The notes under the pieces are model-generated. The model was not told the DNA's origin and did not search any database. It worked only from the letters and a program-made list of their open reading frames with translations. Of a stretch of 37,374 bases of DNA, positions 21,086 through 29,374 are shown in pieces. Every line of letters begins with the position of its first letter. Within the stretch, counting starts at the first letter, position 1. Origin of the DNA: Ruminococcus flavefaciens. Its GTDB lineage: Bacteria; Bacillota; Clostridia; Oscillospirales; Ruminococcaceae. The position numbers and the translations under genes were made by a program. The stretch lies in contig DBXO01000034.1 in assembly GCA_002309635.1 (NCBI GenBank), positions 430-37,803 of the forward strand, read 5' to 3'.

Positions 21086-21688
21086 TCACCCTGCCTGTCT
21101 TACTGCCTCCACAAAGGCTTTCATCTTTTCAAAGTCCTTGAAGCCGTCTGTTTCGAGGCACGAGCTTGCGTCCACAGCATATGGGGCAAGTTTTTTTATG
21201 GCTTCGCCGACATTTTCCGCCGTTAGACCGCCTGCAAGGAAGAATTTCCGCTTAATGCCGCTGATAAGCGACCAGTCAAAGGTCTTTCCCGTACCAGTGC
21301 CCGAATCAAGCAGGATATAGTCCGCAGTACTTTTCTCTGCCGCTGTGACATCCTCTGCCGAGTGTATTTTGAATGCCTTTATCACAGGCTTTCCAGTGCG
21401 GTGCCTGAGCTCGGCAATGTATCTGTCATTTTCATTTCCGTGGAGCTGTATCATATCAAGCATTTCGGCGTAGTATCCGCAGATATTGTCTATCGGCTCA
21501 TTCACGAACACCCCGACCTTCTGCACATCATAGCCGTGAGCATAGCTTTCCAGCTCACAGAAGGTACCGAGAACGACCGTGCGCCGAAAGCCCTCACTCA
21601 GTATGAACCCGATATAGTCCATGCCAAGCTCACAGGCATTTATAACGTCCTTTGGCCGCATCATTCCGCACATCTTTATTTTTGTCAT
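21086..21688 (-). CDS. trpF: Phosphoribosylanthranilate isomerase
   Basis: 200 residues, the usual size. K-I-C-G-like opening K-I-K-M-C-G-M-M (catalytic Cys), V-G-V-F-V-N-E, L-H-G-N-E, and L-D-S-G-T-G-T-G-K-T-F-D-W with the catalytic Asp, then F-L-A-G-G-L-T-A-E-N-V. Converts N-(5-phosphoribosyl)anthranilate to CdRP. Start overlaps trpC by 4 nt. Confidence 0.94.
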   Translation of the reverse strand: MTKIKMCGMMRPKDVINACELGMDYIGFILSEGFRRTVVLGTFCELESYAHGYDVQKVGVFVNEPIDNICGYYAEMLDMIQLHGNENDRYIAELRHRTGKPVIKAFKIHSAEDVTAAEKSTADYILLDSGTGTGKTFDWSLISGIKRKFFLAGGLTAENVGEAIKKLAPYAVDASSCLETDGFKDFEKMKAFVEAVRQAG

Positions 21689-22470
21689 GGCTGTTCACCC
21701 TTCAATTCGGCGAGCTTTGCCTTTTTATCGGCGGCTCTCATAAGAGTTTCACCGATAAGCACTGCATTCACACCTGATTCGCGGAGAAGCCTTATATCCT
21801 CCGCAGTCTGTACTCCGCTCTCGGAGACAAAGCTGACATTCGCGGGAGCGAGCTCACGGAGCCTGCGGCTGTTGCCCGTATCTACGGAAAAGTCCCTGAG
21901 ATTGCGGTTGTTGACGCCTATGACACGCGCTCCTGCTGCGACAGCCGTGCGGAGCTCATTTTCATCGTGAGCTTCAACGAGAGCTGAAAGACCAAGCTCG
22001 TCGCATATGCCGATGTATTCGCTTATCTGCTGCTGAGAGAGTATGGAGCATATCAGTAGCACTGCCTTTGCTCCGAGAAGCTTTGCTTCGTATATCATGT
22101 ATTCGTCAACAGTGAAGTCCTTGCGTATACAGGGGATTCTTACATCTGAGGCTATCTCGCGAAGGTATTCGTCGCTGCCGAGGAACCATTTCGGCTCCGT
22201 GAGGACGGATATGCAGTCCGCGCCTGCGGCTTCGTATTCCCTGGCTATCTGAAGATAGGGGAAATCCTCGGCGATAATGCCCTTTGAGGGGGAAGCCTTC
22301 TTGCACTCGCAGATAAAGGCGATATCCTCTTTCCTAAGAGCCTTTTCAAACTCAAAGCTGCCCTTTGGAAGCTCCGCCGCAAGTCTTTTTGCTTCATCTG
22401 CGGAGAGCTTTTTTTTAGCTGCCGCAACACGCTCACGGGCGTGGTCTGCAAGCTGGTCGAGAATAGTCAT
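21685..22470 (-). CDS. trpC: Indole-3-glycerol phosphate synthase
   Basis: 261 residues. F-I-C-E-C-K-K-A-S-P-S-K-G (catalytic Lys), I-R-K-D-F (Lys), L-V-E-A-H-D (Glu), I-G-V-N-N-R-N-L and S-E-S-G-V are all present. Closes the ring of CdRP to indole-3-glycerol phosphate. A separate gene, not fused to trpF. 8 nt after trpD. Confidence 0.95.
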   Translation of the reverse strand: MTILDQLADHARERVAAAKKKLSADEAKRLAAELPKGSFEFEKALRKEDIAFICECKKASPSKGIIAEDFPYLQIAREYEAAGADCISVLTEPKWFLGSDEYLREIASDVRIPCIRKDFTVDEYMIYEAKLLGAKAVLLICSILSQQQISEYIGICDELGLSALVEAHDENELRTAVAAGARVIGVNNRNLRDFSVDTGNSRRLRELAPANVSFVSESGVQTAEDIRLLRESGVNAVLIGETLMRAADKKAKLAELKGEQP

Positions 22471-22478
22471 GCCGCACC

Positions 22479-23498
22479 TCAGTTCCTTGACTCTGCAATG
22501 AATTTATCCAGTACGGCAAGTGCGGAGCCATTGTCGATGAGCTCTGCCGCCTTTCTGATACCCTCTGCAATAGTCTCAGCCTTGCCGCCGATGTATATTG
22601 CAGCGCCTGCATTGAGGAGAACTGCGTTTCTCTTGTGACCCTTTATTTCTCCTGCGAGGATACCGCGTGTTATAGCCGCATTCTCCTCGGGAGTGCCGCC
22701 CTTGAGGTCCTCCTTTGTGCAGCGCTCGAAGCCGAACTGTTCGGGAGTTATCTCATAGTTCTTCATCCAGCCGTCCCTGTACTCGCATACCTCTGTGGGA
22801 GCGCTCAGCGATATCTCGTCAAGCTTGTCCTTGCCGAAGACTACCATGCCGTTCTTTGAGCCAAGCTTCATGAGCACCTCCGCTACAGGCTCAAGGAGGA
22901 TACTGTCATATACTCCGAGAAGATGATGTTTCGGGCATGCGGGATTTGTAAGAGGTCCAAGTATATTGAATACCGTGCGGAAACCAAGCTCCTTGCGGAT
23001 AGGTCCGACGTACTTCATTGAGGTATGGTACTTCTGTGCAAAGAAGAAGCAGAAGCCCGTATCTTCAAGGAGCTGTCTGCACTTGTCGGGTTCAAGGCTT
23101 ATATTTGCGCCGAGAGCCTCAAGGCAGTCTGCGGTTCCCGAAAGGGAGGAGGCAGCGCGGTTTCCGTGTTTGGATACCTTTATACCCGAAGCAGCTATAA
23201 TGAATGCAGAGGTAGTGGAAATATTGAAGCTGTGAGCGTTGTCACCGCCTGTTCCGACTATTTCGAGAAGATCCATGTCGTTCTCGAATTTTACTGCGGC
23301 GTCGCGCATCGCAGCCGCACAGCCGGTTATCTCGTCTATTGTCTCAGCCTTGGTGCTCTTTGTGGAAAGAGCGGAGAGGAAAGCCGCATTCTGAGTGGGA
23401 GTGGTCTCTCCTGCCATTATCTCCGATATTACCTGATAAGCCTCGTCGTATGTGAGGTCTTCCTTGTTTACTATCTTTACTATCGCTTCTTTTATCAT
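22479..23498 (-). CDS. trpD: Anthranilate phosphoribosyltransferase
   Basis: 339 residues. The PRPP loop is V-G-T-G-G-D-N-A-H-S-F-N-I-S-T, followed by K-H-G-N-R-A-A-S-S and later N-I-L-G-P-L-T-N-P. Attaches phosphoribose to anthranilate. A separate gene from trpG, 17 nt after it. Confidence 0.95.
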   Translation of the reverse strand: MIKEAIVKIVNKEDLTYDEAYQVISEIMAGETTPTQNAAFLSALSTKSTKAETIDEITGCAAAMRDAAVKFENDMDLLEIVGTGGDNAHSFNISTTSAFIIAASGIKVSKHGNRAASSLSGTADCLEALGANISLEPDKCRQLLEDTGFCFFFAQKYHTSMKYVGPIRKELGFRTVFNILGPLTNPACPKHHLLGVYDSILLEPVAEVLMKLGSKNGMVVFGKDKLDEISLSAPTEVCEYRDGWMKNYEITPEQFGFERCTKEDLKGGTPEENAAITRGILAGEIKGHKRNAVLLNAGAAIYIGGKAETIAEGIRKAAELIDNGSALAVLDKFIAESRN

Positions 23499-23515
23499 AA
23501 TAACAACTCCTTAAC

Positions 23516-24082
23516 TTACATTTCTATGAAATTGCGCAGCATTATGTGTCCGTCGGGAGTCATTATCGACTCGGGGTGGAACTGCACGCCGTATATCGGG
23601 TATTCCTTGTGCTGTACAGCCATTATCTCGCCGTCATCGGCAACAGCCGTAACATTGAAGCAGTCGGGAATGGTAGCTGCGTCCGCTGCGAGGGAATGGT
23701 ATCTTGCTACGGGAGCACCCTCGTTGATACCCTTGAAAAGCGGACTGTCGTTCATAAAGCTTATGACGGACTGTTTTCCGTGCATGAGCTGCTTTGCGTA
23801 GGTGACTGTTGCACCGTAAGCGGCGCATATTGCCTGATGTCCGAGACATACGCCGAGTGTGGGTATCCTGCGGCATACTGTCTTTGCAGCTTCGATTATT
23901 ATACCTGCGTCCTCGGGGCGTCCGGGACCGGGGGAGAGGATGATCCTGTCGGGAGAGAGTTCTTCTATCTGCCCAACAGTCATTTCGTCGTTGCGTATTA
24001 CCTTTATATCAGGCTCTATAGCGCCTATCATCTGATAAAGGTTGTATGAAAAGCTGTCGTAATTATCTATGAGAAGTATCAT
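23516..24082 (-). CDS. trpG: Anthranilate synthase glutaminase subunit
   Basis: 188 residues, class I glutamine amidotransferase. Nucleophile Cys79 in G-V-C-L-G-H-Q, oxyanion loop S-P-G-P-G-R-P, His169 and Glu171 in Q-F-H-P-E-S. Delivers ammonia to TrpE. May also serve folate synthesis (PabA) if no separate pabA exists. Overlaps trpE by 4 nt. Confidence 0.94.
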   Translation of the reverse strand: MILLIDNYDSFSYNLYQMIGAIEPDIKVIRNDEMTVGQIEELSPDRIILSPGPGRPEDAGIIIEAAKTVCRRIPTLGVCLGHQAICAAYGATVTYAKQLMHGKQSVISFMNDSPLFKGINEGAPVARYHSLAADAATIPDCFNVTAVADDGEIMAVQHKEYPIYGVQFHPESIMTPDGHIMLRNFIEM

Positions 24083-25545
24083 ATTTCTTCCTCCTCTGCA
24101 AGCTTAAGGGCGTTTACTACTGCCGCAGCCTTGTTTATGCACTCCTGGTATTCCTTTTCGGGAACAGAGTCGGCAACTATTCCTGCGCCGCTCCTTACGA
24201 AGACCTTGCCGTTCTTCTTGTAGGCTATGCGTATTGCGATACAGGTATCGAGATTTCCTGTGAAGTCGATATAGCCTATGGCCCCGCCGTAGATACCGCG
24301 CTTGTTGTTCTCCAGCTCGGCTATGAGCTGGCAGGCGCGGAGCTTTGGTGCTCCCGAGAGAGTGCCTGCGGGGAGAACAGCGCTTACTGCGTCAAGTCCG
24401 TCACGGTCGTCTCTTATCTCGCCGCGTACTGTGGAGCCGATGTGCATAACGTGGGAATAGCGCTCGATGCTGTGGAGCTTTTCAACCTCTACGGTGCCGA
24501 ATTTGCTTATCCTGCCGAGGTCGTTCCTGCCGAGGTCCACAAGCATATTATGTTCTGCAAGCTCCTTTTCATCGGCAAGGAGGTCGGCTTCAAGAGCCTT
24601 GTCTTCAGCGTCAGTCTTTCCTCTCGGACGTGTGCCTGCAAGGGGGAAGGTATGAAGAACGCCGTTTTCAAGCTTTACGAGAGTTTCGGGAGAAGCTCCT
24701 GCTATCTCCACATCGGTGCCCGAGAAGTAGAACATGTAAGGGGAGGGATTGATAGTTCTGAGCACACGGTAGGTGTTCAGCAGGCTGCCCTCATAATCTG
24801 CACTGAGGCGGTTTGAAAGGACTATCTGGAAGATATCGCCCTCGTAGATATGGCGCTTTGCCTTTTCGACCATATCGCAGTACTGTTCCTTGCTGAACAG
24901 GGCTGTGACCTCGCTTTTGAGGTGTCCCGCAGGCTCCTGCTTGGGAGTTACGTTCCTGAGGAGCTCCGCCATCTGCTGGAGTTCCATTTTAGCCTTGTTG
25001 TAGCCGGCTTCGCCCTCTTCGAGCCGCATATTCGCAATAAGTATGAGCTTCTGACGGTAGTTGTCGAAAGCTATGACTTTGTCGAAGAGCATGAGGTCTA
25101 CGTCCTTGAAGTTTTCGGTATCGTTCACATCTGTGCGGAGCGTTTTTTCGCTGTATGCAAGGAAATCATAGGAGAAATATCCTGCAAGTCCGCCTGTGAA
25201 TGTGGGGAGATAATCGAATTTGGGACTTCTGTATTTTGAAAGTATCTGTCTTATCTGTACTGACGGATCCTCAGATGTCATTTTAACGTCGCCGATTGTC
25301 AGCTCGCTGCCTGCTGCCGTGATCTGCAGCTTCGGGTCATAGCCGAGGAAAGTGTAGCGTCCCCATTTTTCCTTTTCAGCCACTGATTCAAGCATATAGC
25401 AGTGAGTCGATATGCTTTTGAGCTTCATAATGGCTTCGATGGGAGTGCAGATGTCCGACAGTATCTCGCAGCTCACGGGGAGAATGTCGTACTTTCCGCT
25501 TTCGGCGTAGCTTCTGACTGTGTCAAATTCCGGTAAAAATTTCAT
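24079..25545 (-). CDS. trpE: Anthranilate synthase component I
   Basis: 488 residues from ATG 25545 with GGAGG (25554-25558) 8 nt upstream; an in-frame GTG at 25554 overlaps that site and is unlikely. The N-terminal domain holds L-E-S (52-54) and R-Y-T-F-L-G, the tryptophan feedback pocket. The chorismate-binding domain has G-R-N-D-L-G-R-I-S, G-T-L-S-G-A-P-K and Y-G-G-A-I-G-Y. Makes anthranilate from chorismate with TrpG. First gene of the operon, so under T-box control plus probable feedback inhibition. Confidence 0.95.
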   Translation of the reverse strand: MKFLPEFDTVRSYAESGKYDILPVSCEILSDICTPIEAIMKLKSISTHCYMLESVAEKEKWGRYTFLGYDPKLQITAAGSELTIGDVKMTSEDPSVQIRQILSKYRSPKFDYLPTFTGGLAGYFSYDFLAYSEKTLRTDVNDTENFKDVDLMLFDKVIAFDNYRQKLILIANMRLEEGEAGYNKAKMELQQMAELLRNVTPKQEPAGHLKSEVTALFSKEQYCDMVEKAKRHIYEGDIFQIVLSNRLSADYEGSLLNTYRVLRTINPSPYMFYFSGTDVEIAGASPETLVKLENGVLHTFPLAGTRPRGKTDAEDKALEADLLADEKELAEHNMLVDLGRNDLGRISKFGTVEVEKLHSIERYSHVMHIGSTVRGEIRDDRDGLDAVSAVLPAGTLSGAPKLRACQLIAELENNKRGIYGGAIGYIDFTGNLDTCIAIRIAYKKNGKVFVRSGAGIVADSVPEKEYQECINKAAAVVNALKLAEEEEI

Positions 25546-25576
25546 TTCAAGCACCTCCGCAGCCTGTCAGGGAAAC

Positions 25577-25615
25577 AAAAAAGTCCTTGACAGACCTCAA
25601 TGATCTGTCAAGGAC
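25577..25615 (-). terminator. Regulated terminator of the trp T-box
   Basis: GTCCTTGACAGA pairs with TCTGTCAAGGAC; on the minus strand a TTTTTT run follows. It competes with the antiterminator formed around the T-box sequence. Confidence 0.88.
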
Positions 25616-25873
25616 GAATAATCTTATCCGCGGTACCACCTTGATTCACGGCATTGCCGTGCGCTTAACAGGATACTGTCATATCCCTGATGATTAACGC
25701 ACATCCTGACGTTGCAGAATACTCTGACCGCCGCTGATCAAACATCATATCAGCGATCATTTGACTGCACCCTCGGCGGTCCATTTGCTAATCTGTTTTT
25801 CACCCGACTCTCAGCAACGCGGGCTCTCTGTGGAAGCATAATTAACTTTATCTCCGCTTCAACGGTTTCGTTG
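25577..25873 (-). promoter_or_regulatory. Tryptophan T-box leader
   Basis: The minus strand has the T-box core AAGGTGGTACCGCGG (25629-25643) followed by a terminator, the AGAGAGCCCGCG stem I region, and the specifier candidate TGG (complement of 25781-25783) in GCAAATGGACCGCC. TGG is the Trp codon, matching the operon. Uncharged tRNA-Trp would pair at TGG and at the T-box bulge, favour antitermination and allow trpE expression. Confidence 0.92.
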
Positions 25874-25879
25874 TTTTGA

Positions 25880-25908
25880 ATTTTATCACAGAGTGAAGAA
25901 AAAGTCAA
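25880..25908 (-). promoter_or_regulatory. Promoter of the trp operon
   Basis: Minus strand TTGACT (25903-25908), 17-nt spacer, TAAAAT (25880-25885), upstream of the T-box leader. Confidence 0.8.
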
Positions 25909-26032
25909 TAACATTTTCAAACTTTGGAACAGTTTACAAAATGTCAGAAACAGAGACAGTCGATTTTGGTGAGAAAGTACCGGCAATGTGAAATGTTTTA
26001 ATGCGGGGGGATTCTTTTTATTTGCATGTGAA

Positions 26033-26061
26033 TTGATTTTTTTTACTGTTCATGTTATAAT
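26033..26061 (+). promoter_or_regulatory. Promoter of the kinase-fbp operon
   Basis: TTGATT (26033-26038), 17-nt spacer, TATAAT (26056-26061). Confidence 0.78.
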
Positions 26062-26106
26062 ATACGTGATATACAGGCAATTTGTGAACGTAAAGGAAGT
26101 TCCGAC

Positions 26107-27006
26107 ATGATATACACAGTAACATTCAATCCCGCCATAGATTACGTTATCAGTACCGGCAGTCTGAAGGCGGGCAGCGTCAACCGCGCAGAATCAGAGT
26201 CAATATATTTCGGCGGAAAGGGCATAAACGTTTCCGCCGTTCTTGCGGAGCTTGGGGTAAGGTCCAGGGCTCTCGGCTTCACGGCAGGCTTTACGGGTGA
26301 AGCCATTGAAAAGGGGGTAGCGGCTATGGGCGTTGACGCCGATTTCATTAGGCTCAGCAAGGGCAATTCCCGCATAAACGTGAAGCTCAGAGCCGATGAG
26401 GAGACAGAGATAAACGGTCAGGGACCGGATATAGACAGTGAAGCCCTTGAAGCGCTTTTCGCTAAGCTTGACAGTCTCGGGAACGGCGATACGCTTATAC
26501 TTGCAGGCAGTATACCGAAAAGCCTGCCTGCTGACATATATGAAAGGATACTTGCCCGTCTGGCGGGCCGCGGGATAAGGACAGCCGTTGACGCAACAGG
26601 AAACCTTCTGCTTAACGTGCTAAAGTACCGTCCCTTTCTTATAAAGCCCAACGACCATGAGCTTGGGGAACTTTTCAGAGCCGTGACAGTTACCGGTGAC
26701 GATATCATAAAATATGCTTCGGAGCTGCAAAAAATGGGGGCAGAGAACGTGCTCGTCTCAATGGCAGACAGGGGAGCCCTTCTCCTTGACGGGAACGGAG
26801 CCGTTCACAGGTGCGGAGCATGTAAGGGGACGCTGAAAAACTCCGTGGGTGCGGGAGATTCAATGCTTGCGGGCTTTATTGCAGGCATAGAGGAAGGCAG
26901 CTGCACCTATGCCCTGAAATTGGGTACTGCCTGCGGCGGAGCCACCGCCTTTTCAGAAGGACTTGCCAGACGAAGCCTTATAGACGAACTTATGAAACAA
27001 CTCTGA
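26107..27006 (+). CDS. pfkB: 1-phosphofructokinase-type PfkB family kinase
   Basis: 299 residues; AAAGGAAG before ATG 26107. PfkB/ribokinase fold of the FruK/LacC branch: T-F-N-P-A-I-D-Y near the N-terminus, G-G-K-G-I-N-V-S, the late K-P-N-D-H-E-L and G-A-G-D-S-M with catalytic Asp251. Probably phosphorylates fructose-1-phosphate (or tagatose-6-phosphate) to the 1,6-bisphosphate. No fructose PTS gene is adjacent; instead the partner gene is the bisphosphatase 12 nt downstream, so substrate assignment is open. Confidence 0.88.
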   Translation: MIYTVTFNPAIDYVISTGSLKAGSVNRAESESIYFGGKGINVSAVLAELGVRSRALGFTAGFTGEAIEKGVAAMGVDADFIRLSKGNSRINVKLRADEETEINGQGPDIDSEALEALFAKLDSLGNGDTLILAGSIPKSLPADIYERILARLAGRGIRTAVDATGNLLLNVLKYRPFLIKPNDHELGELFRAVTVTGDDIIKYASELQKMGAENVLVSMADRGALLLDGNGAVHRCGACKGTLKNSVGAGDSMLAGFIAGIEEGSCTYALKLGTACGGATAFSEGLARRSLIDELMKQL

Positions 27007-27018
27007 AAGGAGCATGCT

Positions 27019-28935
27019 ATGGACAATAAATACCTTTCTCTCCTTGCAAAGGAGTACCCCACCATAGAAAGCGCAGCCAGCGAGATAATCAATCTTTCTG
27101 CCATAAGGAGCCTTCCGAAGGGTACAGAGTACTTTTTCAGCGATATCCACGGCGAGTACGAAGCCTTTCTGCATATGCTCAGAAGCGCTTCGGGCATGAT
27201 AAAGATAAAGACCGATCTTGTTCTCGGCAAGACCGTTTCCGCCCGTGACAGGGAACAGCTTGCGGAGCTTATATACTATCCCGAAAAGGAGATAACCCGC
27301 CTTATAAACAGCGGCGAGATGTCAGACGAGTGGAAAAGACTCAGCATATACAGGCTCATACTCGTATGCGAGACCGTTTCCGCAAAGTATACACGCTCCC
27401 GTATCAGAAAGCGTATCCCGGAGGATATGGTCTACATACTTGACGAGCTTCTCAACGTCACGGAGGACGTCAACAAGGACTATTACTACGACGAGATAAT
27501 CAGCGCTATCATCAGCACAGGCATTGCCGAGACCTTTATAATCTCCCTGTGCAAGCTCATACAGTCAGTGTGCATCGACAAGCTCCACATTATCGGAGAT
27601 ATCTTCGACAGGGGACCGCGTGCGGATATTATTCTCGACGAGCTCATGAAAATGCACGACGTTGATATACAGTGGGGAAACCATGATATCTCATGGATGG
27701 GAGCCGCCGCAGGCAATCCCACCCTCATAGCAAATGTTATCCGCATAGCCATGAGGTATAACAATTTCGATGTGCTTGAAGACGGCTACGGTCTGAACCT
27801 GAGGGCTCTTGCGGTATTTGCCGCCGAGACCTACGAAAATGATGACTGCAGGCTTTATATGCCAAACGCTCTCGATGACAATATCTACGATCCCGTTGAC
27901 CTGAAGCTTGCCGCGAAAATGCACAAGGCTATCGCCGTTATACAGATGAAGCTGGAAGGACAACTCATCGCAAAGCATCCCGAGTGGGAAATGACCGAAC
28001 GCGACCTCTTCGGAAGGACGGACTTTTTAAACGGCACGGTCACTGTCAACGGCAGGACCCATAAGCTCCTCGACAGGAGTTTCCCCACAGTAGACCCCAA
28101 GTCTCCGCTGACCCTTTCCGAGGGAGAGGAAGAGCTGATGAAGGTGCTGAAAGCCTCCTTCCGCCACAGTGAAAAGCTGCAAAGGCATATCCGCTTCATC
28201 TATGCAAAGGGAGCTATGTACAAGACCTGCAACAACAATCTTCTTTTCCACGGCTGTATACCCATGGACGAGAACGGGGAGCTGCAAAGCGTAAACATAC
28301 GGGGCGAAAAGTACTCGGGAAAGGCTCTCCTCGACAAGCTGGGCGAGCTTGCAAATCAGGCTTATTTCAGCAGCGGCGAGGAAAAGGAGTATGCAAGCGA
28401 CTTCATGTGGTATCTTTGGTGCGGAGCTATCTCCCCGCTTTACGGCAAGGACAAAATGGCCTTCTTCGAGCGTGGACTGCTTGCAGACAAGTCCCTGCAT
28501 ACTGAAAATTACAACGCATACTATACCTTTTCGGAAAAAGCCGAGGTCTGTATGGCGCTGCTGGAGCATTTCGGGCTTGACCCTGAAAAAGGACATATCA
28601 TCAACGGACACGTTCCCGTAAAGATAAAGAACGGCGAAAGCCCTGTAAAGGCAGAGGGAAAGCTTTTCGTCATAGACGGCGGTATTTCCAAGGCGTATCA
28701 GTCCACAACGGGTATCGCGGGATATACGCTCATATACGACTCCCACAGCCTCAATCTTGCGGAGCACAAGCCCTTTGTGGCAGGTGAGAGCGGCAACACT
28801 CCCACTATCCGCCTTGTTGAAAAGCTCGAACACCGTGCGAATATTTCCGACACTGACAAGGGGGAGGAGATACTTGACAAGATAAACGATCTCCGTCAGC
28901 TTCTTGAAGCCTATAAGGCAGGCACTATAAAGTAA
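27019..28935 (+). CDS. fbp: Fructose-1,6-bisphosphatase, class III
   Basis: 638 residues, the length of the Firmicute class III enzyme. GAAAGGAG precedes ATG 27019. Calcineurin-like metal motifs are S-D-I-H-G-E-Y, G-D-I-F-D-R-G-P, W-G-N-H-D and N-G-H-V-P, with a late D-G-G-I-S-K-A-Y-Q. Hydrolyses fructose-1,6-bisphosphate for gluconeogenesis. Co-transcribed with the kinase above; followed by a terminator. Confidence 0.95.
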   Translation: MDNKYLSLLAKEYPTIESAASEIINLSAIRSLPKGTEYFFSDIHGEYEAFLHMLRSASGMIKIKTDLVLGKTVSARDREQLAELIYYPEKEITRLINSGEMSDEWKRLSIYRLILVCETVSAKYTRSRIRKRIPEDMVYILDELLNVTEDVNKDYYYDEIISAIISTGIAETFIISLCKLIQSVCIDKLHIIGDIFDRGPRADIILDELMKMHDVDIQWGNHDISWMGAAAGNPTLIANVIRIAMRYNNFDVLEDGYGLNLRALAVFAAETYENDDCRLYMPNALDDNIYDPVDLKLAAKMHKAIAVIQMKLEGQLIAKHPEWEMTERDLFGRTDFLNGTVTVNGRTHKLLDRSFPTVDPKSPLTLSEGEEELMKVLKASFRHSEKLQRHIRFIYAKGAMYKTCNNNLLFHGCIPMDENGELQSVNIRGEKYSGKALLDKLGELANQAYFSSGEEKEYASDFMWYLWCGAISPLYGKDKMAFFERGLLADKSLHTENYNAYYTFSEKAEVCMALLEHFGLDPEKGHIINGHVPVKIKNGESPVKAEGKLFVIDGGISKAYQSTTGIAGYTLIYDSHSLNLAEHKPFVAGESGNTPTIRLVEKLEHRANISDTDKGEEILDKINDLRQLLEAYKAGTIK

Positions 28936-28952
28936 ATACGAAAATACCGGCA

Positions 28953-28980
28953 AAAAGGGCGCACACTGTGCGCCCTTTAA
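28953..28980. terminator. Terminator between fbp and the DUF1292 gene
   Basis: AAAGGGCGCAC and GTGCGCCCTTT form an 11-bp stem with a 3-nt loop. Serves both converging genes. Confidence 0.8.
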
Positions 28981-28994
28981 TCATGCATCATGAA

Positions 28995-29306
28995 TTACTC
29001 AAACTCATATTCACCGTCGTAGTTCTTCTTGAACTCCTCGAATACCTTTCCGAGAAGCTCGTCATCATTTACGGATACAAAGTCGTCCTCCTCGGGAGTT
29101 TCACCGGGGATAACCTCGAGAATGACTACCTCGTCGTCCTCGTCATCAAATGGCAGAAGGACTGCATAAAGGTGTTCTTTGTATTCAACAGTTCCGATTA
29201 TCTCAAACGAGACTTCGTTGCCGTCATCGTCCGTAAGGGTGATGTAGTTTTCTATTTCCTCTTCTTCCTCGAGCTCGTCGAGTTCCTTTTCGTTCATATC
29301 GCTCAT
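28995..29306 (-). CDS. DUF1292 family small acidic protein
   Basis: 103 residues with GCGGAGG before ATG 29306. Very acidic, with Glu runs at the N-terminus, then I-T-L-T-D-D-D-G-N-E-V-S-F-E-I-I-G-T-V-E-Y, Y-A-V-L-L-P-F and E-V-V-I-L-E-V. This is the YrzB-like DUF1292 family of Firmicutes, function unknown. It has its own promoter (29337-29365), so it is probably not part of the SOS-type operon upstream. Confidence 0.85.
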   Translation of the reverse strand: MSDMNEKELDELEEEEEIENYITLTDDDGNEVSFEIIGTVEYKEHLYAVLLPFDDEDDEVVILEVIPGETPEEDDFVSVNDDELLGKVFEEFKKNYDGEYEFE

Positions 29307-29336
29307 GGCAGTACCTCCGCAAAAATAATATATCTC

Positions 29337-29365
29337 ATTTTAACATATCTCCCGGTAAATTGCAA
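29337..29365 (-). promoter_or_regulatory. Promoter of the DUF1292 gene
   Basis: Minus strand TTGCAA (29360-29365), 17-nt spacer, TAAAAT (29337-29342). Confidence 0.65.
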
Positions 29366-29374
29366 TAGCTTACG

